Assembly: GCA_015227615.1 (NCBI GenBank)
Contig: JAALGZ010000002.1
Coordinates: 2,232,001-2,296,000 of the forward strand
DNA length: 64,000 nt
Reading direction: 5' to 3'
Source: Labyrinthula sp. Ha
Taxonomy: Eukaryota > Sar > Bigyra > Labyrinthulida > Labyrinthulaceae
In this document: piece after piece, positions 1-13,634 of the stretch
How positions within the stretch are numbered: position 1 is the stretch's first letter
Layout: each line of letters starts with the position of its first letter
The notes under the pieces: model-generated
Seen by the model: the letters and a program-made list of their open reading frames with translations, nothing else
Told to the model about the DNA's origin: nothing
Databases searched by the model: none
Position numbers and translations under genes: made by a program

Positions 1-3000
1 CTGAAGTAAGAGCCTTCTCGGCAGATGCTATTTTTCTATGGTTCGATTTCAACCTGAAAATATTGAAAAAATATTTTGATATCAATATGTCTTCACATTA
101 ATGTCTTCAGAAATCTAAAACTCATCAGTTACTGGATTATAGTAACTGAAATTGATGAAGTTTGACTTCGCATTGTCCTTGGCATATGATAACTTGATGA
201 ATTAACCAGAGAAAGCAGTGTCACCAACATAAGTACAGTATTAACTAACCAAATAATACGATACAATAACCTTGCTCTTTCAGACATCAACCGGGTAAGC
301 TTTAGTTTCCATTGCCTATGATATGAACACACATTTCACAGGTAGCTATATTTCACGTTAAAAAGTTTGCACTTAATATCATCATAAAATAGCGGAGTAA
401 GGATAAAATCCTAATAATCACTTAGAACCAGATATTCATATGCCAAAAAGTTAATACAAGTAAGACAAAACATGAGCTCGTGAAGATTTTAAGCAGAATC
501 TATGGTTGGATTGATGTCTTGATATGATAATCGGCTGTCGGGATATCAGTTTCAACGAGATTGTAGAGAAGAAAATTTTATTGTTTGACCTTATCAACAA
601 GTTTATTGATTCTCCAACTTCACCATAGGTTCATGAAGTGATGCACTAGATTGCGGTTCTTATTGTTGTTATCGCTCATAAAATATTCAACCTCAGAAAC
701 TGGCCAAACTACGCCTTTATAAGAAAACTCCTCAGGTGACATTTTTCCGGTTCAAATTGTCATCTGCTCTCTTCAATATTAAACTTTGTTTCTAATACCT
801 TGTAATTGAATTTTTTATTGATAGGACATGGATTGAGAAAAAAAAATCATAATTCCGAATTAAAAAGTTCGTTACTATTCCTGAATGTCATGAATTGATT
901 CGCTATGAAATACTATTTCGGTAACCTAAAACAATATGCGAGAGCTCAATATACTTACAAAATATGTGGCATCACCTAAACCCCTGTTGCTTGGTGGCCC
1001 AAAGAGGACTCAACGATGGGGAATCCCAAAACCCAGAAATAAAGCTAAGGGCGATCTAAGTTGCTAGAATAACAAACGACAAAGCTCAATATATGAAAGA
1101 ACCGGCAGAATATTATTGGGATAAGTTTGAAGCCCTATTTACCCCCCCCCCCAATAGTCTACCATGCTAGGTCAACCCTTTTTTTCGTCCCTCGAGAAAG
1201 AAATTGTAAAGAAAATGGGTGCATAAGTTGAACGTGGTCGCTTTTGGCTAAATGAACTGTCTGTAAGTACCAGAGTTGCTAACTGTTTTGCGAGACACAA
1301 CATATCTGTGATTTTGAGATGAAAGTTGGCACCTGTATTAATATGAATAAGCACTGGGTATTTGTCAACAGTGTCCGTTGCCCTCACACGGTCTTAGCAA
1401 ACTATTAACATAGAGTTTAGCCAACATGATGTTGTACCTATACAAGTAAAGTAGAGAAGTTCATCACAGAGCAGCATCGTGCTTAGGAAAATAAGTATCA
1501 CCCTTGATAAAATAAGAAGGGGCGAAAATCTAGACTTTTTGTTCTAGAGAATACCTTGCATTTTTTCTCTATACTTTCATATCTTTGGCTAGAATGGTGA
1601 TGTAAGCGGATTATTGCTTTAACGTTTTTTAAGCTAAGATAAACGTTGTTTAGACAGTAATATGGACACCTTGATAAATTTGTATGTCCTTCAGAATCTT
1701 CTGAGGAGGCATCTATAAGGTGATAAACATGAACTACATGTTGTACCAATAAATTTTTTTATTTTACTTATAGTTAAAACTCACACTACAGTACAGCTTA
1801 CTTCTTAGTTAATTTATTAAAAAGACTGACCCCGATAAACTGAGGTAGATATGCATTTGATTGACTTCATTTTTTTCTAGTATAGTTTAACCATTGTTGC
1901 TGTCTGACAACGTAAGGATCAATACATATGGAATCAACGCAGGAAACAGTCAATGTTTCAAATTGTTGTTTTCTACTAAGGAAATACATAAGTCAAGTCC
2001 AAATACCCATATGTAGAGATCTCGTTATATATTTGTTTAGGTATTACAACTAAATTATTTTCCTACTTTTGCAATTTAGCCATAATTCACAGATCTTTCA
2101 CAGGGTATGCTCAATAGATTTCTTGCTGTAAGATTATTCTGCAGAAATCCCCCTTGATAACATAGAAGGAAAATATATACAAGAAGACAACATTAAGTGC
2201 TTGTTTGAAACTTAGCTTCTAAATACAATGAAAAATCTAATCAAGAGCTCTAAGACATGGTTACAAACATTTCTTACCAGTTATGATAACACAGTGTATT
2301 TAATTGTAATATGTACGGATGTTTTCTATCCTTTTGTTGTGCCATGTAAAATATTCTAATCAAATTCTTATATCAAAGATTAGGCTAGAGAAAATGTAAT
2401 TGCTAAATTGATTTATCTTATGTTTAAATAATCAAGGTAGGAGAAGAAAAAAAGAAAATATTTATATTTACACAAAGATAGGAACCTTTATCGAATTGAA
2501 TGAATAGAATATCAATTATCACTAACATCTCATTTTAGTATTCTTGAACGTAAATGAGGAATTACAAATGATTTCAGAAAATTTTATATATATGGCAGGG
2601 TAATATTTCTTTAGCTCATAAAACCATTAAATATATATTAACTAACTGCAATTATTATTACATCCAAACTGATTTGATAAATATCACGTTCCCTGAATGT
2701 CCCTTCTAATACTTTTTCTCTTGAACATTTGCGATTGCCTCTGTGGCTAGGTCACTTTTAGGTTTCCCTGGTAAACAGGATTATTTCTTCTTTAAATATA
2801 ATAATTTTGCAAATAGATCTACTACAAATTTTGCGGGTATATTATTTTATTATTATTCAGCTCATGTTATTATCAGAGTAAGTAGCATGAACCCTGTATT
2901 CTTGGCATATAGACTTCGTTCTTATACATTTAAAGCCCGTGGAAAGAATGATTAAAAAGATGAGACTATTTGATTATTGAAGTAAAAGACTTGCAAAAAA

Positions 3001-6000
3001 AATAATATCAAAAAGCACTAAATATATATATTGAACGTGTGGACCTTTACCATACCTGAAACCTAATCAGATTTTACTTCTAATTCAGAATGCATTGGAT
3101 AATGAAATATCTTTCTCGTATGAAATACATGTTATATTTACCCCTTAAGCTATTTGTATGGAAATTAAATAAGTTTTCATCAACTTAACTGGCCGGAAGA
3201 AGTTAATTGTCAATCAATTTAATCAAAATAGATATTATTACCCTATCTTTTAGGCAATTGCAACTTAATCTTCTATGCGATTTTTAAAACTTGGTTCTTA
3301 TTGCATGTGAAATACCTTTTGCTATTTGATTTTGCAATAGAAAGGTTGTATTTTCAATGTTGTCTAAAAAGAAAATTCTTTTTATACTATCTTTTGTTGG
3401 CTGTTAGCAGCAAATGTATACTAAATTTTTGAAAGCTTTAATCGTACGCTTCCTATCGCATTTTTCTATTTTCAATCTTATGTCATCATTTCAACTTCAT
3501 ATAATTAGAACAAGTTTGATCTTCTTTATCTGTACAGTCAATGTTTCTACAATTCTGCATTTTCTTAACTATATGAGAATCAAATAGTAATAAGACTTTT
3601 TAACACATCTGGTCAATAAATTCATCTTCATATTGAGCGGATATATCCACAAGTTTCAATTAACAACCAGTTGAAACATCTCTGAATATCTATTTTTAAA
3701 AGCTACGATGCAGCAAGATCAATTATAGTCCAAATACATTGCAAGATAGTTAAGTAAGAATATATATGTATATATATGATTAATTTCATCAGGGAGGTTT
3801 ATCTTAAATCGGCCCTTTTAACAGATTTGAATGCTATGGTTGTAGAATTAATATTATTCGAGTTGATGGAGAAAGGCAGTGTTTTATTTGTTTTTCACAG
3901 TTATGACTGTTTTTTTCACCTCCTCAAAACAATTGTTCCACGAATTATGAAATTGCAACGGGAATATATTTTTTGTAGACCCAAATTCTTCTTAGTTCTT
4001 TTTAAAACTCCAATATATGAAGTATATTACACAAAAATGATATATACATCAGATCAAGTATTATTTGTGCTTGGATTTCCCTTAATATCGATACATATAT
4101 GTATATCTCCTGGATTTTATTACTCTATATTCGGTTCAGTACAGACAAGTACATGGAAAATTCATCTCTATATTCATTATTATGGAACTAAATAAGCTAT
4201 ACGATGAACAAAGTCTTATTAGCTTGCTTCAGATAACTAAGCTTTTCTAAGCTATGAAATGAGATATTTAGTGGCATAGTAATTGCCCAAATACAAGTAC
4301 TATAGCTTAAGCAATTTTCACTACTGTCCAAGAGTTATTCTTAATCTTAATATGAAGTTTTATTTATTTTCTAAAATTGTAGCGTATCTTGAAATAGGAT
4401 GCATGTTTGTTTCTTTTTCAGGTCTAAGATAAGTAGATCACCCATATGCTAATACATTTATCTCTTACTTCAGCCCATGTAGGGAAAAACATTTGATTTG
4501 ATATAGGTCATTAATGTGATAGACACTGAAAGTTATTGTTGAAATAAACAAAATAAAAGAACATTAAAACCATGGAAAATAGAAGTTAGTTCTTGAGAAA
4601 ATAGTAAATGAAACTAATTTTCTTGTTAAACTAGTTTCCATGTTACATATTATGTAACAGTGGGTGTATATTCTCTCGGAATGACAGCATTAAATCACAA
4701 CATATAACTCTTACCTACAGTTTTTTCTTCCTTAAAAGCTTACAGTTATTTATTTTTCTGATCATGCTAAATAGTGTGCTATATTCTTCTTAAATGAGAT
4801 AATATATCAAAAGTGAAACATCAAAAAACTAAACTGGTTCAAAGATAGAATAATTCGTTAATTTTGCAATGATATAGCTCAGGTTTCATATTAAACTCAA
4901 TTCTTTACAGTTAAGTTCTCATAGTCTTCAAAAAGTTTATTGTACAAACTTAGGTTTTTTTATTCTAAGTCTTGCGAAATTTATCCCGTATCGATCAAAT
5001 ACTTGATAAGGCATATTATCTTATTTCTAACTAGAGATTAGTAATACCCCTTAATATTTATTATTGCCGTGCGTTTATAGCCATGTTATAATCCCCCAGC
5101 AGAATCACTAAGCGGGTCTTAGTTTTGTAATACAAACCCGGTGTTTCAATTACGATAGCATAAATGTGTGTGTGAAATAAATAAATAGACTTCTTACTAA
5201 TATTCACGTGGTTTCATCTTGTAGAATGTTATTAATTTGGTATTTAAATCTGTTGGTATTCGGATAGAGATATTAGAATTGCATCAAGTTTTTTTTTTGC
5301 CAAATATAATTTTTCAGGAGAAATAAATACTTACTTAGTTTCTACTTTTTGTACTATTATATGAAACTAATAAAATTAACTATAATATTCATCCTATCTT
5401 TTGAAGCAAGTCTCTGATTTGAACCATTTCTCAGAGGTTATGTGCATGAGAGCATACACCATGTATCGTCAATAGTTCATATAATGAAGAGGTTGCCGTT
5501 TTACTCTTATACAGCAGAAATACAAAAGTAAATTTCGTCTGTATACACAAAGCATTATTTAAATTATAGAATCTCTTAAAGCTATATTCTTTGAAAATAT
5601 TATAAACCTGAGGAAAATATGAAATTGTGTTGAATGTATGTAATGCTAATATTTCGCATAGTAATTGAAAATGTCCAGGGGAAATAAACCACATTGCAGA
5701 GTAGTTCTATTTGCTTGTGATAAATATAACAAATGACCAAAAAAAGATCTATCACATGAGCAGAATAAAGTAATGTAATGGAATCAAATCAGTAAAAGGA
5801 AAATATAATTTTTGGTGTCAAGTATGTAATTTGAACAATCATATCTATTTCAGCGTCGAAATAAACATTGTATTTACATCTATTTCTAACTTTGTTTTTA
5901 TTGGTCTATGTTATTAACTAAGATATCTTCTACTTGTATTTTCTTGCCATAAAAAAATTAAATACGAGTTCTATCAAGGGATTAACCCGCACAAATATTC

Positions 6001-9000
6001 GGCATGAAATCACTTAAATAAAAAGTTCGTACAATTCAGCTGTGAGTGTTCACAAAAATACACGACGGAGAAAAAAAATTAAAGATATTAAAATATATCC
6101 AAAATATAAATCAATGTTAGCTGAGGCAATGAAACAATTAATTTTAAATTATCTGCATTACCAGACCTAAGAAACAACGATGTTAATATCATATTATTTC
6201 TTGTGTTGATGCAATTCTATGACCAGAATCTTCTCTACCTATGCTATGGAAGTCACCTCATTTACCAGAAGTTGAAAGTTATCAAACTCTTATATAATTC
6301 ATACAATAATGAATATATTGACTCTCTGACGCAATAAATAGCAGCGAACCATAAGTAAATTGGTCAAAAGCTTAATCCAGGTGTTGACCAAGATATTATA
6401 AAGACTAATCTGTAAATGAAGCAACTCAACAAACAAAATCAAAAGAAGTACCAGAATGCCATAAAGTTCATAAGCTAGAGAGAACGCAGATATCATATCC
6501 ACTTCCTATATGTATATTAATTGACACAAAAACTCCCGATAGTTTCTGCATCTGGAATATTCATGTGCAAGTCATTGAGATCTCTTAAATGATCACAGTG
6601 AAATCATAAATACAAGTATATACAAAACCGTAATTCTATTATTTATATCTGGTTGTAATTTATATTATCATCGAAATCTGTCTTGAACATTTATTTAGCA
6701 GTTTCGTTAATATTATGCTTTATTTTGAAACTTATTATTGCGTTTAATGATCTGGTTAGATCTGTCGGAGTAATCATCTATGAGAAATGGATTTGCAATA
6801 GCTTTTTATATTAAGAGAAAGACACCTTTATATAATTCTCATAATATGGTACATTTTTATTTACTTACCTTTTCTGGCCTGTTGACATTATTGGTGTGAT
6901 TCATTGGTTTTCTCAGGATATAAAGTTGATTCTCTATATATGTGCCATCATCTTTAGATTTCATTAAGAACTGATATCACCAAGGTTTGTCGCAAGAATT
7001 AAAATAAGTTTGAAAGATTATATGGATATTGTAATAAGTCGCGGTAGGCTATGCTCGCTGAAAGATAAAGGGAATCAATGCATTAATTTTTCAACGAAAT
7101 GAATGATGATACTCTAGACAAATGGTTGGGTTAGTTCTGTTATTCTTAAGCGGAGATTAGTATAGCAAGATTTCAAATTGTTTTGACTTATTTAGTTTTA
7201 GAGGGAGACCACTCAACTGCCCATGAGTCTTGGATTTAGTTATATAGTTTCTTGAAAATGGTATAATTGACCTGTATTGTCTTTGAATTGATTCCTGAGG
7301 CTATAATCTCATGACTCCTGATATGAGCTTTGAGTTTGAAGGGATCTTAGTTTAGTTTTTTTTATAGGCTGTATATCGATTACTAGTGATATGTGCCCAG
7401 AAGAAATTTCGGAGCTGGTTAGAGGTTCTAGATAATGTGTGGAGCTCGCAAGTATAAGATATATTCAAGAAGATAACCTCCAGTTGCCTCCAGCAGTTCT
7501 AGTTGGGTACAAAATATGTTACATTGAACTAAATCGAGGGTATTGAAGTTTAAATGCTAGCCTTAGCAGCGCTGTTATATTATACTTATCAAATTTCATC
7601 ATTTTCCACCATTTTCCATCATCTTTATGTCCATTTATTAAGACGGAGTCCACTGAAAGAGATATTGATTATCATCACACGAATTTGAGTTTATATCTTT
7701 GTACAACTTCTTATAGATAATTTGTAAGTTATCTTTTTGGCTTGAAAATTCCTATAGCAACTGATCCGGTAAAACATTTTATTGTCAGTTAATCCTAGTA
7801 AACATTTGAGGTTCCGTTTCGTATTCTCAGCGATATAGATAATGACAGGAATTACTTCAATTAGTTGAGCATGGACCCTCTTGTCTGGTAACTCAGTTTG
7901 AAGCAATTTTCATCATGGAAATCATTATTTTTTAACTTGCTCCAGCATCTAGAAAATTTTCTTATAATAACTTCACCTGAAATCTAATGTATGTAGAACT
8001 TTACCCTATCAAAAATAAACAAAAGTAGAGCTACGGCCACCTGTGTTAAGAATGGTTTGAACTACTCTTTTTATGCCGACTCACAATATCTAAACCCTGC
8101 AACTGAAACATAATCAATGTTCACTGGTAATGACTATTTTTCTTATTATATTGCTATTTATTGCATATTGAACACCCCGACTAGTCTAGCTGTCAAACCA
8201 GATAGATTCCAAATATTATATATCATTAACCAGCATATGAAATGATCTTTACTAAACAAACAGGAGCTGATTTTCCTGAAGTAGTCTTCAAGAAACTAGA
8301 TATTTGTAGCATTTCAGTATATGCATAAAATTTAATAAATCTTCCTAATGCTTGGAAGATGTTGTTGCGCAACAAGTGCATCAACCTATGAAAATAATTG
8401 CATCAACTAATTTTAAAAGAATAAAAATATCTCATTTTAAAGTATTTTGGAAAAGCAATTGAATATAGATTCATTTTAACTCTATGCTGAGCACATGAGA
8501 ATGAGCTGATGAAACTGATTCAAATACACTTCTGAGATCTAGTTTGAGAGGATCTGTCTTATACTAACTGGGTTTTCTTTTTTTGTCATTTATATCAATT
8601 CTGGGTATGTCCTTTGGTGAAAACCAAGTACAGTAAGAATTAAAAGCCGATAATAACCCTACATAAGAAAGACAAGGCAAAAAATATAATAAGTAGATTT
8701 TTATACTTTGACTAAATCTAACCTAGCACAAGAACATATGAAATTTAGGAGTAATACTTAACCGTTCATAGAAGAGCTATAGACTAATATGGATGCTGCA
8801 AGATATTTTACTTTCTAATATTTTATGTTTTAACTAGAGATATTTTTAGTTAACATTCCTAATCCGATTATCTTCTTATTTTATGGACTTTATCGGGCAC
8901 AAGTTTTATAAAGTTTTGGTTGCAAATAGTCCACAAACCTAACAATAAAGTGGTCTATGAAAACAGGACACAGGGTGTTGTAAACTTGCAACGAGACATA

Positions 9001-11162
9001 TATTTTTTTTAAGAATTATAAGTAATAATTTGATAATTATTTTAATTATTATTATCAAGAAAAGAATTTGGATTCTGATTCTTATCAAATGATTCTGTTT
9101 TTATTTTGATTATCAATTGTTTACCAGAATGAAGATGGCCTATGCCACCCTGACATAAATTACCCAAAATTTCTTATATATTTTCTGAACTGTATGAAAA
9201 CCTTTAGAAATTGGCTGCATAAATAGGGAATATTCCGGTAGTAGGATGTGCTTGGGTCATGTGACAAAAATATTGAAGCTTTGTGTACGGTGTAAGAACG
9301 AAAAGATTTTCTTGGCTATTTGGCCCATGTCCTTGTGACACAACCTTGTATTCAGAATCAATTGACTACCAATAATAAAGAAAATGGTAGGAGAATTATC
9401 ATATTCAATCAATAAGAAATATACGGCAATAGTTTCTATTGATAAATTATAAATGAATCGAATAATATTCCCAAATGGTGCTACTGTTAACAAACGTTTT
9501 CAAATTCTGTTCAAAATTTCTGGTTCAGCCTTAGTATGCTAAAGAACTGTCTGATGCCTAATACTTTCAAGTTCGGAAACATCAAATTTGTATTCTTGCT
9601 CACTTAGCAATAATCCTTTGAGAGTTTCTTGATATAAAAGGAATTGCAAGACCTCTTCAAATGCAATGTGATCTGAATCTTGGCTCTTGGTACTAGCACT
9701 AATCTCTCGCTGCAAAAACAGACCAATAAACAACAAGGTATTTTGGTGACATATAAATGTAACTGGTTATATGAGAATACAAGCCTTTTCAATAGCCATC
9801 TATGTATTGATGGTGCATGGTACTATTCTATCTTATTTCTAATTAAATGATTAGGTCGATCCTTAAGATAAGACTAAACCAGCAGGATAAGGAGTATATC
9901 TCTAACCTCTAGGTGTCCCGGAGCTCTAGGTAGTAAACAAGTTTTAGGTTCTGTGAAACTTTTATTCGGTGAACATTCATTAGTATAACGCAGTAATTTG
10001 GTAAGATGAAGAATGAAAAATTAATCTCATTTTTTATATAACTTAAGCTTCATGTAACAAAACTGTAATAATCACTCACCGTTGGAACCAAAATACCTAT
10101 AACGATTAGCCATAATAAAATTCATAGTGGCTAACATATCCTGCCATCAATATCTGGCCAGGCTATTCAGATATCCCACTGCTAAATAAAATGTGAATAT
10201 ATACCCCAAGTATAATTAATTTTAATGTGGGTTGTTATTACAATTAGGAAACCCTTTTCCTTTTACGATTAAGTCCTTAGTTCCCATACAATATGAGCCC
10301 AGATTCTTTTGGACATATTTCTAAAATTTATTCCAAGCAAGGGTATAGAACGAGGGTTAATAAAACTGGTCAACGGTGCACAAGATTGTCTTCATTCATA
10401 GATTTTGGAGTACTTTTAGCTCTTTCTTAGGATCTTTCACCTTCTTGGCTATCTATCCTATTAATTCGCAGAATGTATATGGACAAGTTTTATTTCAGTT
10501 TACATTCCATTTAGTTCCTGTAATATATTCTATTTCTTTAGCACCAATTAAGTATTTTAGTTTGATATCTGAGCTTATAAACTAAAAGAGAAAATGCTAT
10601 GCATCAAATTTCTCAATATATGAGCATTAGCAACGCTTCCTTATAAAGTATATTCTTTTGACATCGCTGTTTTGTGTCTATTACCTATTACTTGTACTTT
10701 GCTTCAATCAACTCATTTATTGGTCCAGTTTTTTCGCTGGAGCATGTATGAGAACATCAGGAGTTCTAAGTGTAATGAAATTTCATATTAAAAGCTGTTC
10801 TTAACCTTACAGAGTTCTCAAAGATCTTAAGTTCATAAAAAAACGAAAATTCTTTTCGAAAAGAGCAGCATTAAATCTTATACGATATTGAGATCTGTAT
10901 TTAAAGGCAAAGTACCAGATAAAGTGAAAACACTTCAGTGACGCTAGGTTTAAGAGCAGTATTATCATATTCACAGTAGGTAATCTAGAAATTTCTAAGA
11001 AATTTCCTTTGAATTAATTTTTGTCCCAGAATTGACCTCACCAGAAATATCATCTATATCTAATGACTAAATTTGGTAACAAGAAAGAAATCCAGTTTCA
11101 AGATATATATTTCAATATATTGATAAATAATAAATTTCTAAAACAAACACTAATAGAAAAAA
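1..11162. other. A+T-rich gene-free stretch
   Basis: I see no supported gene here. All open frames are short (the longest, 139 codons at 3776-4195, has no recognisable motif and an A+T-driven composition), and none shows a family signature. There are simple features only: an 11-C run near 1142-1152, TATA-rich runs near 3760-3780, and an A+T-rich inverted-repeat patch near 9000-9120 that resembles one near 53.95-54.07 kb. Parts may be old decayed transposon sequence; a weak integrase-like look on the minus strand near 9.3-9.7 kb was not strong enough to call. Confidence 0.6.
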
Positions 11163-11972
11163 ATGTCTTCTGCTGGTTCTATTCAAGATGACTCAGCTTT
11201 GGGAGTTATTCTTTCTATAAGCGCTTCTATTACTACAGTTTTACTCTATTTTAGCCCGATGAGTACAGTTCTTGAGATCTATAGATCTAAATCTACAAAG
11301 CTCTTTCCTGGCTTACCATATATTAGTATGATTCTTCAATCCCTTATCTGGTCTGGATATGGTATTCTAGTTTCTAGTCCGACAATCTATTGTGGAAACT
11401 TGGTAGGTGTTTTCATAGGTGTAATGTATTCCATTATATACCACACGAATGCAACTGAAGATGCTAAAAAAGAAAGATTAAAGTTATATTCTGGTGGAAC
11501 ATTTTTGTTTGTTATATTTTGTGGACTTTTTACGCATGGAATAGTCAATGATGATCCAGAACCTCTAGGAATTTTCTCAATGGTTGGAACAATTAGTTTC
11601 ATGATTTCTCCTTTGGTGACACTTTTTCTTGTATGCAAAACAAACTCTGTTGAATCTATGCCTTTTGACTTAAGTTTTGTTATTTTTGTGAATACGAGTT
11701 TTTGGGTTATTTTTGGTTGGTTTGTTGCTGATGATTATACTCTATACATTACAAATGGACTTGGAGCTACATCAGCATTATTGCAATTATTTTGTCACTT
11801 ATTGTATGGAGATATAAAAACGAGTTTAAAACAACTTTTATCTTATCCAGTGTATGGATTAAGATCACTTAAAACTCTCTTTTGTACTCCAAAGGATGAA
11901 GAACCTAAAAATGTAGAAGAAAGTTCTAGTGAGGCAGAATATGGAGCAAGAAATAATATAGTCTTAGTTTAA
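11163..11972 (+). CDS. SWEET (MtN3/saliva) family sugar transporter
   Basis: A 269-residue membrane protein with the seven-helix SWEET plan: a first three-helix MtN3 repeat at about residues 12-96, a linker helix at about 110-128, and a second repeat at about 135-216. Family marks are visible: the helix-1 proline in FSPMSTV (32), an asparagine in the CGNL segment (79), the repeat-2 signature SPLVTLFLVCKT followed by ESMPFDLS (149-171), and TNGLGATSALLQL (197-209) with the pore asparagine at 198. SWEETs are bidirectional uniporters of mono- or disaccharides in the plasma membrane or internal membranes; the substrate cannot be read from sequence. The cytosolic tail (about 217-269) is hydrophilic with an acidic Ser/Glu stretch. 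The ATG follows a run of A in an A+T-rich leader. No neighbour lies within 1.4 kb. The length is typical of the family and the frame is intact and intronless. Confidence 0.93.
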   Translation: MSSAGSIQDDSALGVILSISASITTVLLYFSPMSTVLEIYRSKSTKLFPGLPYISMILQSLIWSGYGILVSSPTIYCGNLVGVFIGVMYSIIYHTNATEDAKKERLKLYSGGTFLFVIFCGLFTHGIVNDDPEPLGIFSMVGTISFMISPLVTLFLVCKTNSVESMPFDLSFVIFVNTSFWVIFGWFVADDYTLYITNGLGATSALLQLFCHLLYGDIKTSLKQLLSYPVYGLRSLKTLFCTPKDEEPKNVEESSSEAEYGARNNIVLV

Positions 11973-13444
11973 GAGTTTTTGAGAATAATTCTTACTTGAG
12001 AATAGTTTTTTGCCTTTTTCCATGAAAATAAAAAGACATTGTGATTGGTTTTTAAAAATAAATCTCTAGGGGAAAACCTATTAGTGAATATATTCACTTT
12101 GAATTCATCTTTATACTTTTTTCTGAAACTTAATCTCAAAATGAAAATCAAGAATATGTACTCGAATTTTAGTTGAACCTTTATTTATCGATAGCTCCTA
12201 CTTGATGCTTTAGAACCAATATTTAAAAGAAGCATGTTTCTATATAGCGTGCTAGTATTTATAATTATCATAGATTCAGCAATATTTTGCAAGACTAGTC
12301 TCATTACTGCATAATGCATTACTCATACAAGAAGTTATATAAAGAAAGCTGGTAATCAACCAAGGTAAAACTCAATCCTAGTATTTATAGCTTTGAATCT
12401 TACCTGCAATAAGAAAGAAGCTAAGAATGTATAAAAAATCTTCATATACGACCAAATATTTATTATATTGGCTATATTATGTTGCGCAAATGACTGGTTT
12501 TGAATAAACAAAATAAAATATTTCTCTTATTCCAGAAAAAAATATCAAAATCTTTTTCATAATTTTTCCTGTTTAGAACACAACAAAATACATATACTTG
12601 TACCAACCTACGAAAAATTAATTAGAAAATTTGTAAATAAACAAAAATGAACAGCTTCGTATTAAAAAAAAATATCTCGAATTATTTATCCTTAAAAAAT
12701 AATTCTTTCATTAGGTGCTGGTGCTGAGTTTAACTCCTACTCGCGAGTAAGTGCACGCTGTTATGGTACACAAATAGTGGTTCCTGCATTGTTCTTTGAA
12801 TGAAAGATTAAATTTGTTTTCTATATATAGATTTTTTCCTGGAAGCTTCCCGTTCTTTAGTTATTTCTGTTTTTTCTGCAAAGAATCTTCAAATTGCACC
12901 TGCCCGTTGCATTTTAGAGCATTCATAATTTAAAAGTAATGAAACAACTGGTAGCATAGTCCTATTTACCATCTCTAATGATTTATCTAATCGGTGTCGT
13001 TCATATTTAGCCATATCCTCATTCCACAAATTTCATTCACATACTTGTCAGAATGGTTTAGAATTTTAATGAGAGGATGAAACTTCTGCTTTTCATATTT
13101 AGTAAAGAGCATATTTAATGGTACCTGTTCAAAGCACAAGTAACTGCTGCCTTTATTGAACAATTCTTCGCAAGAAAGTGATATTTGAGACATTCTTTCT
13201 TTCCGGTTTTCAACAAAATTTTGTAAGATATCTAGTTGGTTTCATTGTATAAGTAGAGTTTTATGAAATCTGCCCCCAGATGAAAAAATCTCTTTAGAAA
13301 CCATGATGAAAATTTCAAACACCGACAAACAATTGTAAAAAATTCAAATAGATTATCAAGATATTTTGTTAAACTGGAGGTAGGAAAATGTTTCATGCGT
13401 TTTACTGTATCTTTAACATTAGTTTAACTTTGAATTTTGTTCTA
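11973..13444. other. Intergenic, A+T-rich
   Basis: Gene-free sequence between the SWEET gene and the LTR element. It begins with the 3' flank of the SWEET gene, which contains several AATAAA-like words (for example near 12056). I see no RNA gene, conserved repeat or coding signal; a 68-codon minus-strand frame at 12987-13193 has no recognisable motif. Confidence 0.5.
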
Positions 13445-13468
13445 CCAGTTCTGTACACTTCTAGAGAC
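13445..13468. repeat. 24-bp flank repeat, left copy
   Basis: A 24-base sequence beginning CCAGTTCTGTACAC and ending CTAGAGAC directly precedes the left LTR. The same 24 bases are found at 20397-20420, over and just beyond the right LTR end. It is far longer than the usual target duplication of about five bases in this family, so it more likely marks a longer LTR or a trace of a neighbouring tandem LTR. Confidence 0.7.
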
Positions 13469-13594
13469 TGGTCTGAGTTCTCCAGTAACTCAGTGAATAA
13501 TGTGCGCGTGGAATCTTCAAAAGTGTGTATTCTGAATTCTTAGTGTTAACTTGTTAACCGACATATATTGCGTTTTTCTTATTGCATGTGTCCA
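13469..13594 (-). repeat. 3' LTR of the chromovirus-type element
   Basis: A 126-bp repeat with TG...CA ends, about 94% identical to 20274-20399 by eye. It contains a double GTTAAC motif and an internal GAGTT/AACTC inverted repeat. The methyltransferase frame ends about 40 bases inside the element from this LTR. Confidence 0.88.
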
Positions 13595-13634
13595 GTTTTG
13601 GACATATTTATATTACATTGCCCTATTCAAGGTT

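Noticed and set aside
1141-1153. C11 homopolymer in an otherwise A+T-rich stretch
   Set aside because: A simple homopolymer run; no associated structure or gene.
3776-4195. 139-codon open frame on the plus strand, the longest in the first 11 kb
   Set aside because: No motif, hydrophobic/aromatic composition expected from A+T-rich noise, and no similarity to anything recognised.
5078-5165. tRNA-like or structured RNA near a CGGGT/ACCCG inverted repeat (5113-5140)
   Set aside because: No D-arm or T-arm that fits, and no B-box match; it may be a weak hairpin only.
9257-9736. Possible integrase zinc-binding remnant on the minus strand
   Set aside because: Only scattered residues agree (an RLCHKDMGQ-like stretch) and no other retroelement part is readable nearby.
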